Source: Rhizophagus irregularis
Taxonomy: Eukaryota; Glomeromycota; Glomeromycetes; Glomerales; Glomeraceae
Direction: 5' to 3'
Length of the DNA: 64,000 nucleotides
Assembly: GCF_026210795.1 (NCBI RefSeq)
Contig: NC_089448.1
Location: 1,364,001 to 1,428,000, forward strand
Part shown: positions 1 through 12,500 of the stretch, piece by piece
Layout of the letters: every line of letters begins with the position of its first letter
Numbering within the stretch: position 1 is the stretch's first letter
The notes under the pieces: model-generated
The model's input: only the letters and a program-made list of their open reading frames with translations
Told to the model about the DNA's origin: nothing
Databases searched by the model: none
Translations under genes and position numbers: made by a program

Positions 1-640
1 GATTTTAACAGATAAATTACTCTAATTATTAAGATAATAATTTGCATTTTAGTTTTAGAGAGAATGGTATTAAATGTATGAATTTAAAATAATTTTTAAA
101 AATTTATTTGTTTAATTTAAAAACAAATAGCACAATTGAGATATTAAAAAAAAAAGTTCATTCTGTTATAGTGTAAGATAAAAATATAATAAATAAATTA
201 TGTATCAAAAACTATAAAGTAATTATTATTTATTAACAAAATATTATAAAAAGTATATTAATAAACATTAAAAACTTTCCTTGTAAAGCAATAAATAAAA
301 AATCATGAAAAAAAGTTTAAGTTTGACAAGTTTCAGACTTCTAAAAAATGTTTTTTTTAATTTATCACACAAAAAAATATAAAAATTTAATGATAATTTA
401 TCTGCTATTACCCAGATGATTATCTGTTAATATTCAGATAATTATCTGTTAATGCACAGATAAATTATCTGTTGAAGTTCAGATAATAAAAAATGGAAAA
501 ATTCGGAAAAAACATCTGTAAAAAATATCAGACTGTTTCACAGATAATAAATGCAAAATATCACAGATCATCTGCGAAAAATTACCAAAAATGGAAAGAA
601 ATAACTGTGATAATTTATCTGTGCATTGACAGACTTTTGT
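1..640. other. AT-rich intergenic stretch with short palindromic ATCTG repeats
   Basis: I see no gene here. From about 405 to 560 the motif CAGATAA/TTATCTG recurs in alternating orientation at roughly 20-base spacing, giving several small hairpin-forming units. The same TATCTG motif continues into the minisatellite that follows, so this may be the decayed outer end of that repeat. The one reading frame of 86 codons (493-753) runs into the minisatellite and shows no domain, so I do not call it a gene. Confidence 0.6.
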
Positions 641-649
641 CTGAAATGG

Positions 650-875
650 CGTGCCATATGCTTGATGTTTATCTGTACGTGCTTGATATTTATCTGTACG
701 TGCTTGATGGTTTTATCTGTATGTGCTTGATGTTTTTATCTGACCATGCTTGACATTTTTATCCGTCTGTGCTTTATGTTTTTATCCATTTGTGCTTGAT
801 ATTTTTGTTCGTCTGTGCTTGATGTTTTTGTCCAACTGTATTTGATTTAATCCAACTATGCTCAATAATTTTATC
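650..875. repeat. About 22-bp minisatellite, left arm of a long inverted repeat
   Basis: About ten imperfect copies of a unit of the form GCTTGAT-GTTTTTATCTGT-ACGT. Its reverse complement (ATCAAGCACGTACAGATAAA) recurs at 19,910-20,300, so the two arrays are the outer parts of facing inverted arms. Confidence 0.85.
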
Positions 876-1995
876 TTTGTCAAAAATTAGTTTCTTTGTC
901 AGCACAGGGTTGATATTTTGTTGGTCACATGTTTTAAGTTTAGTGTAGTTTTAAAAAATTTTTTTTTTTTTTATTGGCTTTTTTTTATAAACAAATTTTG
1001 TAGAGAATTTTTATTTTTAATATAGGCAAAGGCTTAGTTTGATAGAATTTCTTTGGGAATTTTTTTAATAAGATTTTTTTTGATAAAAAATTTCGTTAGA
1101 AAATTTTTTTTCATTGATAGGAACATTTCTGAGTTTTTTTTTTGATGATAATTTCGTTAAAAACTTTTATTTGATAGAAATTTTATTGGAGAATTTTTTT
1201 TTTGATAAGATTTTTTTTTTGATATGTACTTAACAATTTTTTTTGACAGGAGAGATTTTTTTTTTTGATAAAGAATTAATTGAGAATTTTTTTTTTTTTG
1301 CAGAAAATTATTTGAAGAATTTTTTTAATAGGGAAGATTTTTTTTTTGATAGATAATTTCGTTACTAGAAAATTTTTTTAACAAGTGAGATTTTTTTTGA
1401 TAGAGAATTTCGTTAAGAATTTTTTTTTAATAGGAGGGAGTTTTCCTTGATAAAGAATTCTTTTGGGAATTTTTTTTAATAAGTGAAAGTATTTTTTGAC
1501 GGAGAATTTTATTAGAGAATTTTTTTTTTGATAAAAATTTCATCATAGAATTTTTTTTTAATAGGTAAGATTTTTTTTTTTTGATAGATCATTTCATTAA
1601 TAATTTTTTTAACAGGAGATTTTTTTTTTGATAGAAAATTTCGGTAAAGAATTTTTTTTTTAATAGGAGGGAAGTTTTTTTTTGATAGAAATTCTTTTGA
1701 GAACTTTTTTTAATAGGTAAAGAATCTTTGAATTTTTTTTTAATAGGGAAAATGTATTTTTTTGATGGAAGATTTTCGTTAGAAATTTTTCTTAATCAGG
1801 GATATTTTTTTTGATTGAGAATTTCATTAGAGAATTGTTGGTTGAAAAGTCTTTTTATTTTTTTGATGGAGAATTTTGTTAGAAGTCTCAATAGAAAATT
1901 TTATTGAAAATAGTTTTTTATTTAATAAGGGTATCGAGAATTTTGGCTTGAAATTTTTTTTTTTAATAAAGAATTTCATTAGAGATCTTTTTTTA
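650..1995. repeat. Left arm of a long inverted repeat (partner 18,720-20,300)
   Basis: The stretch is T-rich with a recurring GAATTTTTTTTGATA pattern, a degenerate tandem repeat of about 45-50 bases. Read backwards it matches 18,720-19,800 through many distinctive points, for example GTTGGTTGAAAAGTC at about 1,837, CTTAATCAGGGATA at about 1,792 and GGTATCGAGAATTTTGGC at about 1,928, each found in reverse complement in the same order on the right. The arms are about 1.35 and 1.6 kb. The right arm ends at about 20,352 with GGCTTGCCATA. On the left a similar TGGCGTGCCATA lies at about 647, but the sequences just inside the two ends differ, so the left terminus is uncertain. Confidence 0.8.
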
Positions 1996-2246
1996 TAAAA
2001 TTAAAAAAAATACTAAATTACATTAATAAGATTAAGATAAAATTAAAAAAAAACTATGATAGAATCCTTAATAGCATAATAAATTAAGCAAATTTTATAT
2101 ACTAGTAAAGCTCCGCATGAGCCGACATAAATTAAAAAGTTAATAATGTTAACTTTAAGAAAAGTATATAGCAGAAATTTGTTTGAAGTATTTTTTCTTT
2201 TTATCATTAATTGGAAACATTTTTGAAAATCTACTATTTTAAATAC

Positions 2247-4743
2247 TTTTTTTTTTTTTTTTTTTTTTTTGGTAGGCAAAGGGCGCAAAGTGCATATTTA
2301 TTTATTAAAGAGAATCTAGTACAGAGTGCCAATTTACAGATAGAAGGTCTATAGTAAAAACTATGTGACAACAAATCTTGTAAAAAACCTTAGTAAAGAA
2401 TTAAACACGTAAAACCTTACCAACAGCAACCAAAGTTAAAGTAAAATAACAAAAAAGTGACTAAACTCCACTAAACTAATAATGGAAACAACAAGAAACG
2501 GTTGTAATAATTATATCTTACCCACCCGGTTCACAACTACTGTAAAATCCAGGATTTCTTTACCAAATAAAATATACTCTTTGACACCCTCCAAATCTTC
2601 ATATCTTCTGAACAGATTAATAGGGCGTTGTAAAATATCTTCTTGTTTTTCTTTACCAACGTTACTATCAGACTTCTTTTTATCTTTTTCAGTAATCCCA
2701 TGATGTTTTTCTATAATCTTTAACTTCTCACAACGAAGTAGCCAAATGTGCTGTTTTGTTTCATCCATAACATATTGTAAAAGCTCCGTCCCCAAATTGA
2801 CTATATTTTTCTTACCAATAACTTCCAATTTTTCAATATAGTCATATAATTGTTTTGGAAAAATACCTTTAATTAGATCTATAAAATTAAATTTATCTTT
2901 TCTAAATTTAGGGAAAAAAATATCAAATATGTTAATATCTGTTAGTATTTTATTTTCATCAACAGTAGCGCCATATTCTTTTAAAAGTCTTATTAGTTTG
3001 TCTATCATTCTTTTGATGATTTGTTTAAGTATTTTCCTATTATGTCTACATGTCCAAACATGGTAAAAATCTTCTTTTTTTTTGTAGCAAAAAACACATT
3101 TAAAATTTTGATATATTTCATATGAAGATTTTTTCATTTGTTCGATAGTAGGAATTTCTTTGATTAAACGTTGTATTTTCATCCTCTTTTGTTTACAAAT
3201 AAATTTATCCGTCTTATAAGTAGTTTCTCCTATTAATTGCTTATTAATGTATGAAAATACTATTTCCCATTTAACATCTAGCAATCGATATCTCCAATTT
3301 CTGTTTAAATTTAAGAATTTTTCGAGACCCTGTGTTCTAGTTAACAATCTTATAAATCTTCTTAAATTCATTTCTATTATATGGTCATTCCACATGATTG
3401 GAAATTTATATTGTTCTGTATTGTATATAACTAGAGTATTAGCTAATCTATCTTCCATGTCATACCAGCCTCTGATTTCTTCATCTAATTTGTTATGTAA
3501 CTTATTATTTGAATGAGACTTGACTTTAATCACATCTAGCTGTTGTGTAAAACTATCTAATATTTCTTTAATATTAAACCAAAGAGCGTTATTCTTGTCA
3601 AACTTTAAAATATCCCTTGTTGTTGTTGACAACCATTTATTCGTTAAGAGCTCGTAATTCTTAATTACATTTGAACTATCTGTATATATTATAAAATTTT
3701 TATCTTCGTTAATTAATAATAATGCAACAAAAAAGGCCATGGTTTCTGCTTTTGTTGATGTAAGCCATTGTTCTATCGTTGAAAAATATTTATCTATCAA
3801 TCTTTCTTTATCATCATAGATTGTTATTCCAAATATTGATTTAATGTTTTCACTTCCATTATCTATTACTGATCCATCTATATATACGTGGATGTTGTTT
3901 GAATTATCTAACTTTATTCTATCTTTAATCTGTTTAATCCGTTGGTACGAGATGTTATACCTATTTCCTTTAGCTAAATACTTATCTATATTATCTCCAT
4001 TAATTGGTATTTCATATTGAATCATTCTTCCATTATCTAATCTATGTTCTATAATATTACTATTAAAAGCGTAATTATATCTCAAAACTTCGTCATAAAA
4101 ATTAGCACTGATACCCTCATAATAGTATGTATTTTTCTGTAATCTCTTTGAATGGTGTTGTTTATTCCATCTATTTGGTGAAAGCAAAAAAGTACTATCT
4201 ATACGTTCTATTATTAAACATTTACTTTTGACTTCCTTTTTGAACACTTCAGCATTTAAAGTTCCCAATTCACAGCCTTCACATTTTCTTAATATAATAT
4301 TTTTTTCAAAATCATCTGTTAATGTTTCGAAGTGATTTAAGTATATTATTTTGCTATCCACGTTTGTTTTAATTACCCTACCAAAAATTGTACGATTCTG
4401 AAATGGTCCCCTAGTTATTCTTGAAACAACTGTCGCGCCTTTTTCAGGTAAAATTGTGGCTGGTAAAAGAATTGTCCCTTTTAAATTATATATTTCATCT
4501 ATAGCTAACATATCATTATGAATTTGTGCTTTAATCTTGAAACTAATCTTAGAGCAAGAGAGATCTATTATTATCCTTTCGTAAGACTTTCTATTTTTTT
4601 GTGACATGCGTTTTGTGCTAATCAGTTTTGTATATCTTTTTAATTCCATTTCCTCAATCGATAGCAAATAATTTTTATTTAATGTTGTTATTTGATCTAT
4701 AAAAATTAAATTATTTTCCTGTAACATATTAAAGTTTTTTATA
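2247..4743 (-). mobile_element. 5'-truncated LINE (non-LTR retrotransposon) copy with poly(A) and target-site duplication
   Basis: The element lies on the minus strand. Its 3' end is a poly(A) tract, seen as the T run at 2,247-2,271, about 240 bases beyond the stop codon of its ORF. The 15-base sequence TACTATTTTAAATAC occurs immediately outside both ends, at 2,232-2,246 and 4,744-4,758, followed by TT on the right; this is a typical LINE target-site duplication. The 5' end comes only 16 bases before the ATG of the ORF, and the coding part holds RNase H and a zinc motif but no reverse transcriptase, so the copy is almost certainly 5'-truncated. The intact ORF and clean duplication suggest a fairly recent insertion. 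Confidence 0.85.
2511..4727 (-). CDS. C-terminal part of LINE polyprotein: RNase H domain plus CCHC-like zinc motif
   Basis: The ORF encodes 738 aa. Residues about 278-430 look like a type I RNase H: VYIDGS (first Asp, about 283), KAETMAF (Glu, about 323), IIYTDSSNV (Asp, about 345) and a later DMEDRLAN segment that carries the last acidic residue. About residue 545 the motif CVFC, then HVWTC about ten residues on, resembles the zinc motif found at the C-terminus of LINE polyproteins (zf-RVT type). The first 270 residues are not recognised and contain no YADD box. RNase H would degrade the RNA strand of the RNA/DNA hybrid during target-primed reverse transcription. The frame is uninterrupted, but as the element lacks reverse transcriptase this is at best a dead-on-arrival copy or a domesticated fragment. 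The ATG is the first in frame and may not be the original start. Confidence 0.75.
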   Translation of the reverse strand: MLQENNLIFIDQITTLNKNYLLSIEEMELKRYTKLISTKRMSQKNRKSYERIIIDLSCSKISFKIKAQIHNDMLAIDEIYNLKGTILLPATILPEKGATVVSRITRGPFQNRTIFGRVIKTNVDSKIIYLNHFETLTDDFEKNIILRKCEGCELGTLNAEVFKKEVKSKCLIIERIDSTFLLSPNRWNKQHHSKRLQKNTYYYEGISANFYDEVLRYNYAFNSNIIEHRLDNGRMIQYEIPINGDNIDKYLAKGNRYNISYQRIKQIKDRIKLDNSNNIHVYIDGSVIDNGSENIKSIFGITIYDDKERLIDKYFSTIEQWLTSTKAETMAFFVALLLINEDKNFIIYTDSSNVIKNYELLTNKWLSTTTRDILKFDKNNALWFNIKEILDSFTQQLDVIKVKSHSNNKLHNKLDEEIRGWYDMEDRLANTLVIYNTEQYKFPIMWNDHIIEMNLRRFIRLLTRTQGLEKFLNLNRNWRYRLLDVKWEIVFSYINKQLIGETTYKTDKFICKQKRMKIQRLIKEIPTIEQMKKSSYEIYQNFKCVFCYKKKEDFYHVWTCRHNRKILKQIIKRMIDKLIRLLKEYGATVDENKILTDINIFDIFFPKFRKDKFNFIDLIKGIFPKQLYDYIEKLEVIGKKNIVNLGTELLQYVMDETKQHIWLLRCEKLKIIEKHHGITEKDKKKSDSNVGKEKQEDILQRPINLFRRYEDLEGVKEYILFGKEILDFTVVVNRVGKI

Positions 4744-6154
4744 TACTATTTTAAATACTTAAGATATTTATGCAAAAATTGTCTGGCCTGATTTAGAATT
4801 TAATTTTGATGATCACAAATCGGCAACTTTAATTGCTATATTTGTCAAATTTTACCCGAATTTTTATGGCAAGCCGTACTGGTCAAAAGGTTGATAACTT
4901 TTCATCATGTTTCATGATGATTTTTCATCATGTTTCATGATAACTTTTCATCATGTTTCATGATGACTTTTCATCATGTTTTATGATAACTTTTCATCAT
5001 GTTGACATGATGACATTTCATCATGTTGATCATATTTTTCATCATATTTTATGATGGTTTTCACCATGTGACATGAAATTTTTTCATCATGTGTTGAATA
5101 ATCTTCATCATGTTTCCTAATATGAAATTTTAACTAACCAAAAATGTCTTACCAAACTACTGGTTTTTTGATGTTCAGATTTAGAAAATAAGAAATTTTT
5201 TTTTTACAAACTTAGAAATTTACCGATTTTCTGGTATTTTGCCATTACACAAATATATATCACATAAAAAATTTTATCACATCACGTTAACAGTATATGA
5301 ACAAAAGAAAAATAATTCAATAAAAACAATACATATACATAAATATAGGTTGTAAAATTTTTCGTATGGGAAGAGTTCGTATGGGATATCTTTGATAGAA
5401 AATATCTTTTTTGAGATTTTTTGAGTTCGTATGGGAAGAGTTCGTATGGGACTTTTTAATAAAGATTTTCTTTTTGTAGGGTTCGTATGGGATATTTTTA
5501 ATAAAAATTTTTTTTTTTTTTTTTTTTGAGATTTTCTTAGAGTTCATATAAGAGGATGTCTTTGATAGAAGAGTTTTTTTTTTGAGTTCGTATGGGATAT
5601 TTTAAATAAAAAATTTTTTTTTTGAGATTTTCTAAGATTCATATAGGATATTTTTGATAAAGATTTTTTTTTTGAGATTTTCTTAGAGTTCATATGGGAG
5701 GATGTCTTTGACAGAAAAGCATTTTTTTGAGAGATTCTAGGGTTCGTATGGGATATTTTAAATAAAAATTTTTTTTTTCGAGATTTTCTAAGATTCATAT
5801 AGGATATTTTTGATAAAGATTTTTTTTTTGAGATTTTCTTAGAGTTCATATGGGAGGATGTCTTTGACAGAAAAGCATTTTTTTGAGAGATTCTAGTGTT
5901 CCGTCATATGGGATATTTTAAATAAAATTTTTTTTTTTGAGATTTTCTAAGATTCATATAGGATATTTTTGATAAAGATTTTTTTTTTGAGATTTTCTTA
6001 GAGTTCATATGGGAGGATGTCTTTGACAGAAAAGCATTTTTTTGAGAGATTCTAGGGTTCGTATGGGATATTTTAAATAAAAATTTTTTTTTTTTGAGAT
6101 TTTCTAAGATTCATATAGGATATTTTTGATAAAGATTTTTTTTTAGATGGTTTT

Positions 6155-6380
6155 TAATTTGATAATTCATCAAATAACATTGCGAGAACGTTTTTAATAT
6201 ATAATTCAATAAAAAAAAGTTCACAATGTTTTTTTCAATAATTCATTAAAAGCATAGCAAAAACGTTATTTAATATATAATTCAATAAAAAAATGGCTCA
6301 CAACATTTTTTTTATTGAATTATACATTAAAAACATTCTCACGGCGTTATTTGATGAATTATCAAAAAAAAATTGTGAAA
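6155..6380. repeat. Short inverted repeat inside the palindromic element
   Basis: GATAATTCATCAAATAAC near 6,158 is mirrored by GTTATTTGATGAATTATC near 6,350, with TTTTTAATATATAATTCAATAAA pairing with its reverse further in. This gives about 110-base arms around a small loop, probably a degraded MITE. Confidence 0.65.
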
Positions 6381-7185
6381 CTTTTTTTTTATTGAATTAG
6401 TATACATTAACGTTCTTGCAGCTATTGATGACATCAGGAAATTTTTTATGCGCAGTAAATGCACAAAAAGGTTGCAAAATTTTGTGCATAAAAAAAATTG
6501 ATTTGCGCACCCTGAAAATGCACAATGATTGTATATTTAGTAATGTGTAATTAATTGTTCAAAATTTTGCACATTTTTATATAATATATTGTAACTTTAT
6601 TGAAATGTGCAATATTTGCAACTTAATAACATAACATTATAAATTGCGCAAATTTGATATTACTTAATTGCATAATTTGTATTCTAACCTAAAAATACAA
6701 GCTAACGCTAAAATCTAAGGCTAAAATCTAAGGCTAAAATCTAAGGCTAAAATCTAACACTAACGCTAAGCAAATTGACAAAATCTAAACCCAACCATAA
6801 ATATAAAAATTCCAAGAATAGTAAAATCGAAACGCGCGAAAATATAAAAAATAACCAAGTAAAATTGTTAGTAAAATTGAAATTAACTGAAATCAATAAA
6901 CGAAATCAAATAAAATAGTACCAACCGCAAATATAAAAAATCCAAAGAGTAAAATCAAAATAATACCAACCATAAATATAAAAAATTCAAGGAAAATTAG
7001 CAAAATCGAAACGCGCATGTAATAACAACTAAAGGAATAAAAAGTTGAAATTTACCAAATTGTCACATCCAAGGAGACTGAATAATGTAAAAAAGAATCG
7101 TTAGAAGCTGTTTGTGAAGATAAAAAATATTAAAAGAATAAAAAAAAATAAAAAACCATACCGAAATATCGCATCTAGAATAATA
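6380..7185. other. No gene seen; GTGCAATAT-type repeats and a 14-bp tandem repeat
   Basis: 6,420-6,680 is rich in TTGTGCA/TGCACAA words, which recur at 8,640-8,840 on the other side of the central block. At 6,697-6,770 the unit CTAAGGCTAAAAT is repeated about five times. From 6,790 to 7,040 phrases such as ACCAACCATAAATATAAAAA and AAAATCGAAACGCGC recur two or three times. None of it is coding. Confidence 0.6.
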
Positions 7186-8480
7186 TTTTAATAGGTAGTA
7201 AGCATTAGTATACTTCGGAAGGTTCACTTCCTACAAAATAATGAAATGTTAGTACATTTCTTCAAAGTAAACATTAAACAAACTGACCTCCACACACTTA
7301 CCCCATATTCCAGGAAGCTGAAACCCTGTAAATTAAAGAAAAAAATTAAAAAATAATTTATTTTTTTTTATTTTTTTTAAAAAAACAATAAGTTTTGAAA
7401 TAAAACTTACTTATCGAACATTCAAGAACAGAAGCTGAAACCTACAAAATAGAAAAAAAATAATTTTTTTTTTAAAAAAAATAAAGTTTTGAAGCGTGTT
7501 CAAAATGAACTTACCTATCCAAAGTCCAAGAACTGAAGCCGAAATCTACCAAATAAAAGAAAATAAATTAATTAAATAAAAAAAAAATTTAAAAAAAGAC
7601 TCAAAGCTTTTGCTTCAAAACCATCTATCAAAGCCCAAAACCGAAGTTGATATCTACAAAACAAAAAAAAAATCAACATATAATTTTTTTAAAAAAACTA
7701 TTTAAAAAAAAAAGTGTTTACTTCAAAATTTACCTATAAGAGCCCAAAAACGCCAATACCTACAAATAAACAAAAAAAATATTATTAATTATATTGAATA
7801 ATAAAAGTTTTGAAGCTTACACTTCAAAACTTACTCATCCAAAGTCTATGATCCAAAACCCGAAACCTAAAAATAGAAGAAAGAAATTAAAAAAAATATA
7901 TTTTAAAAGTTTCAAAGCGAAAGCAAAGCTTCGAAACTCACCTAACAAAGACCAAGTATCAGAAGACGTAACTTACAAAATAAAAAAAAAGAAAATTATT
8001 AAAAGTTTAAAAAAACTTTTTTTAAAAAAAAAGTTTTGAAGCGTTTAACCACCTAACAAGGCCCAAGTATCAGAAGGTGAAACCTATAAAATAAGAAAAA
8101 AAAATTTTTTAAGTTTCAAAGCCAATATCTATACAATAGAAGAAAAATATTTAATAAAAAATAAATAATAGTTTCGAAACGAAACTTTGAAAAACATTAA
8201 ATTAAAAGAAAAAAATAAATAAAAAATAATTTTTTTATAGTTTCGCAACGAAACTTTGAAAAGAAAAAAAAATAATTTATTTAGTTTTGCTGTGAAACTT
8301 CGAAGAGTTTTAAATAAAAATAAATTAAAGAAAAAAAATAAAATAAAAAATAATTTTTTTTATAGTTTCGTAACGAAACTTTGAAAAGAAAAATAAAAAA
8401 TAATTTTTTTAAAGTTTCGTTGTGAAACTTCGAAAGAGTTTTAAATAAAAAAAAATTTAAAAATTAATTTGTTAAAGATT
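7185..8480 (-). repeat. Tandem array of exon-like cassettes (array B, minus strand)
   Basis: Read on the minus strand, at least seven units of roughly 90-110 bases each contain a T-rich run ending in TAG (or CAG), then a 24-32-base block of the type GTTTCGGCTTCNGNTCTTGGACTTTGGATAG, then a donor-like GTAAGT, GTGAGT or GTAAAT. Clear examples are near 7,520 (31-base block), 7,425 (31 bases), 7,310 (24 bases, CAG acceptor, GTAAGT donor), 7,840, 7,950 and 8,060. The blocks differ from one another in sequence and length, but the splice-like borders persist. 8,100-8,470 keeps only GTTTCGNNNCGAAAC-type remnants. The same unit occurs on the plus strand in the CACTA-like element at 28-32 kb. Confidence 0.65.
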
Positions 8481-8614
8481 ATCACTTATCTATTATATAC
8501 GTGATAATCATTCTTCGGAAAGATATCATGTGTCAAAATTTTGGTCGAAATTTCGCACAGTCCGAACTTTGGCCAAAACTTAGCCGAAAGTCACATGACC
8601 GAAATCGACTAGTG
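8480..8614 (-). mobile_element. One terminus of a CACTA-like element (partner end not found)
   Basis: The sequence CCGAAATCGACTAGTG ends at 8,614. Its reverse complement CACTAGTCGATTTCGG resembles the ends of the elements at 28,033 (CACTGGTCGAAATCG) and 35,727 (CACTAGTCGAAAAAGG). Several TTCGGC/GGTCGAA subterminal motifs follow inward. The exon-cassette array lies just inside, as it does near one end of the 28-32 kb element. I could not find the matching second end. Confidence 0.55.
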
Positions 8615-9522
8615 GAACGCAGTGGTTATAAATAGTTTTAATTGGCTATATTTCTCTTATGTGTATATGTGCAATATTTTGTGCAAATTTTATGCAAAAA
8701 TGACATATACAATATTTTACAATAAATTGCAAAAAATTTTGCTCATTATTGCATAAAATTTGTGCAATTTAAAATTTTGTGCAATATATTGAACAATATT
8801 GAACTTATTGCACATTAATGTACAATATTGACCCCTCCGAAATTTACTGATGGAATTATCAAAAAAACTCTCAAAAAAAAAATTATCAAAAATATTTTAT
8901 ATGAATCTTAGAAAATCTCAAAAAATTTTTTTTATTAGAAATATCCTAGAATCTTTCAAAAAAAAAACTTATCTATCATCCCATAGAATTCTTAAAAAAA
9001 AAATCTTTATTTATCAAAAATATCCTATACGAATCTTAGAACATCTCAAAAAAAAAAATTTTATTAAAAATATCCCATACGAACCCTACAAAAAGAAAAT
9101 CTTTATTAAAAAGTCCCATACGAACTCTTCCCATACGAACTCAAAAAATCTCAAAAAAAATATTTTCTATCAGAGATATCCCATACGAACTCTTCCCATA
9201 CGAACTCAAAAAATCTCAAAAAAAATATTTTCTATCAGAGATATCCCATACGAACTCTTCCCATACGAAAAATTTTACAACCTATATTTATGTATATGTA
9301 TTGTTTTTATTGAATTATTTTTCTTTTGTTCATATACTGTTAACGTGATGTGATAAAATTTTTTATGTGATATATATTTGTGTAATGGCAAAATACCAGA
9401 AAATCGGTAAATTTCTAAGTTTGTAAAAAAAAAATTTCTTATTTTCTAAATCTGAACATCAAAAAACCAGTAGTTTGGCAAGACATTTTTAATTTCATAT
9501 TAGGAAACATGATGAAGATTAT

Positions 9523-12500
9523 CACCCCAGCCAAATGATCGACATAGTTTCTAAGCTAAGTGGGCGTGCACTACATCCTAGCTTATAAACTGCCCATGGG
9601 CCAGATTAGCCCACGAGATCTGATTGGTCCAAACAACTTACCAACATTTAATTACAAATAAGGCAATTTTATAACTTTTGACCGGATATTTACTTATAAA
9701 CTCATGGTCAAGGATTGCATTAATGTACATTTTGTACCACCTTGTAACTATAAAAAAGGCAAAATTTTTTTCAAGGTTACACATTAATTTGGCCAGAATT
9801 AAGATAATTTCGCCCAGCAAAATTTGGCCGGAATTATAAAACGGACATAAATGTCCGTTTGCAAATTTGGCCAGAATTATAAAAACGGACATTTATGTCC
9901 GTTTTTGTAAATTTGGCCAGCATTATGAATGTAAATATTTTAACTAATTATTCAGTAATCATAAATAAATAAATTATATTTTGTTGTCTTTGTCTCATCA
10001 AAATATGCTAAATAGTGGGATTTCTATTATCAATAAATAAAAGTTATTAGCATTTATAAATATTTAAAAATATAAAAAATTATTTCAAGAAAATGTTAAT
10101 ATTTTATTATTTATTTATTAATCCTAAAGGTATAAAACTGCTACCATTTAAAATATCTCAAAAAAACAATCCAACAAGCTATATATATTTTATCTTTCTA
10201 TTTGTAATTACTTGATTTCAAGCTAAAGCAATTTAGCTTTTAGCAATTTAATGTAAATATTTAATCAGATAATAGACATTTGTTTTTTTTTAAATCAGAA
10301 TACTAGATATTGTTTTATTATTTATTTAATATATAAAAGTTATATGAATATTGTGTTTTATAAATATTATACGAAAATTTTGTAAAGAAAATTTACAAAA
10401 ATTTATAATTGATATAATTAATTAATAATTTAATTTATTATTCTAATTGTTATAAAATAATACATTACATGCTATTTATTATAGAAGTTTACTTTAATAT
10501 AATATATATATATTACATTAAGAATATATAAATAAATTATTTAATTATCCAATTCATTATATACTATTGTAGATAATGTTATATAAATATACTATTTATT
10601 TAATGTTATTTGGCATTTAAAAAATTGGTTTATTGAAAAAATATTGACTTTTGGTTTTTTTATTTTTAAAATTGCCAAAAAATTGGATCTTTCAATTATT
10701 AGTATATTAAATATATGTGGAAGTTACATATATAAATATATCTATTTAGTATTTAGTAGTAAATTAAATATATGTGAAAGTTACATAAACATATTGGTAT
10801 TTAATGTAATTTGGTATTTAAAATTATTTTATTAATTAAAATATTTTTTTTATTATTAGATACAAATTATTTTAAAAATTGTCAAAAAATTAGATTTTTT
10901 AATTATTAGTACATTACATATGCAATTTAGCAATTGAAAAATTATTTTATTAATAGGCCATTGATTTTATTTTAGTTTTATTCTTTTTTTAATTAGATAT
11001 AATTTATTTTAAATATTATTAGAAAATTAAATGATTTGATTCTTTTAATTATTAGTATATTATATATCTATAGAAGTTGAATAAACATATCTATTTAATG
11101 GAATTTAATATTTAAATTATTTTATTAATATAAACCTTAATTTTTGTTTTGTTTTTATTTACAGTATTTTTTTATTTTTTTTATTTTTATTTATTTTTTA
11201 TTAAATACAAATTATTTTAAATATTGTTAGAAATTGGATCAACAAAATCATTCATTAAAAAAAATTTGGATTTGCGAAATGTACTGATAAACATTTACTG
11301 CAATATTTGCAAATCCAAATTTTTTAATAAATAATTTTGTTGATCCAATTTCTAACAATATTTAAAATAATTTGTATCTAATAAAAAAAAATAAAAATAA
11401 AAAAATAAAAAAATACTGTAAATAAAAACAAAACAAAAATTAAGTTTTATATTAATAAAATAATTTTAAATATTAAATTCCATTATTAAATAGGTATGTT
11501 TATCTAACTTCCATAAATATATAATGTACTAATAATTAAGAATCAAATCCTTTAATTTTCTATCAAATTTTAAATAATTTAGATCAAATAAAAAAATAAA
11601 ATAAAATTAAAATAAAATTAATGTTAATTGCTAAATTACATTAAATAGATTAAATAAGTATGTTTACTATTTAACTTCTATAAATATATAATATATTAAT
11701 AATTAAAAGAGCCAAATAAATCATTTAATTTTCTATTAATTTTTAAATAATTTGGATCAATAAAAAAATAAATAAAATCAAAATAAAATGTTAATTGCTA
11801 AATTACATTAAATAGATTAATAAATAAGTATATTTATTTAACTTCCATAAATATGTAATGTATTAATAATTGAAGGATTTAAATTTCTGACAATTTTTAG
11901 ATCTAATAAAAAAAGTAAATAAAAAATAAAAAAATTAATGTTATAGCATAATTTTTAAATAATAATTAAAAGATTTAATTTTCTGCATTTTTGAAATAAT
12001 TTGTATTTAATAGTAAAAAATAAAAACAAAAAATCATTTTTTAAATGTTAAATAACTTAAATTTACAATAAAAAAATTTTTTTTTTTGGTTAAAATATAC
12101 CAAATTGCTAAAAGTTAAATTGCATTAACTTGTCATCAAGTAATTGTAAAAAAATAATACACAGCTTGTTGGATTGTATTGAGATGTATTAAATGGTAGG
12201 AGTTTTATACCTTTAGGATTAATAAATAATAAGATATTTACATTGTTTGAAAAGAATTTTTTTGAATTCTTAAATATTTCCAAATGCCAATAACTTTCCA
12301 TCTATTGATGATATAAACCACAATTTAACAATTTAACATGTCTTGATGAGACAAAGCTAACAAGTTATAATTTATTTTTTCTATGATCACTGGATTATGA
12401 TAAATTGATGCAATTTATAATATTTGCATTTATAATGCTGACCAAATTTACAAAAACGGACATTAATGTCCGTTTTTATAATTCCGGCCAAATTATGTCC

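Noticed and set aside
5317-5849. Lys/Ser-rich minus-strand frames and the 167-codon plus frame at 8,850-9,353
   Set aside because: They translate low-complexity arms of the palindromic element and mirror each other on both arms.
6697-6770. CTAAGGCTAAAAT repeats as telomere-like sequence
   Set aside because: The unit is not TTAGGG-like, there are only about five copies, and they lie inside an element.
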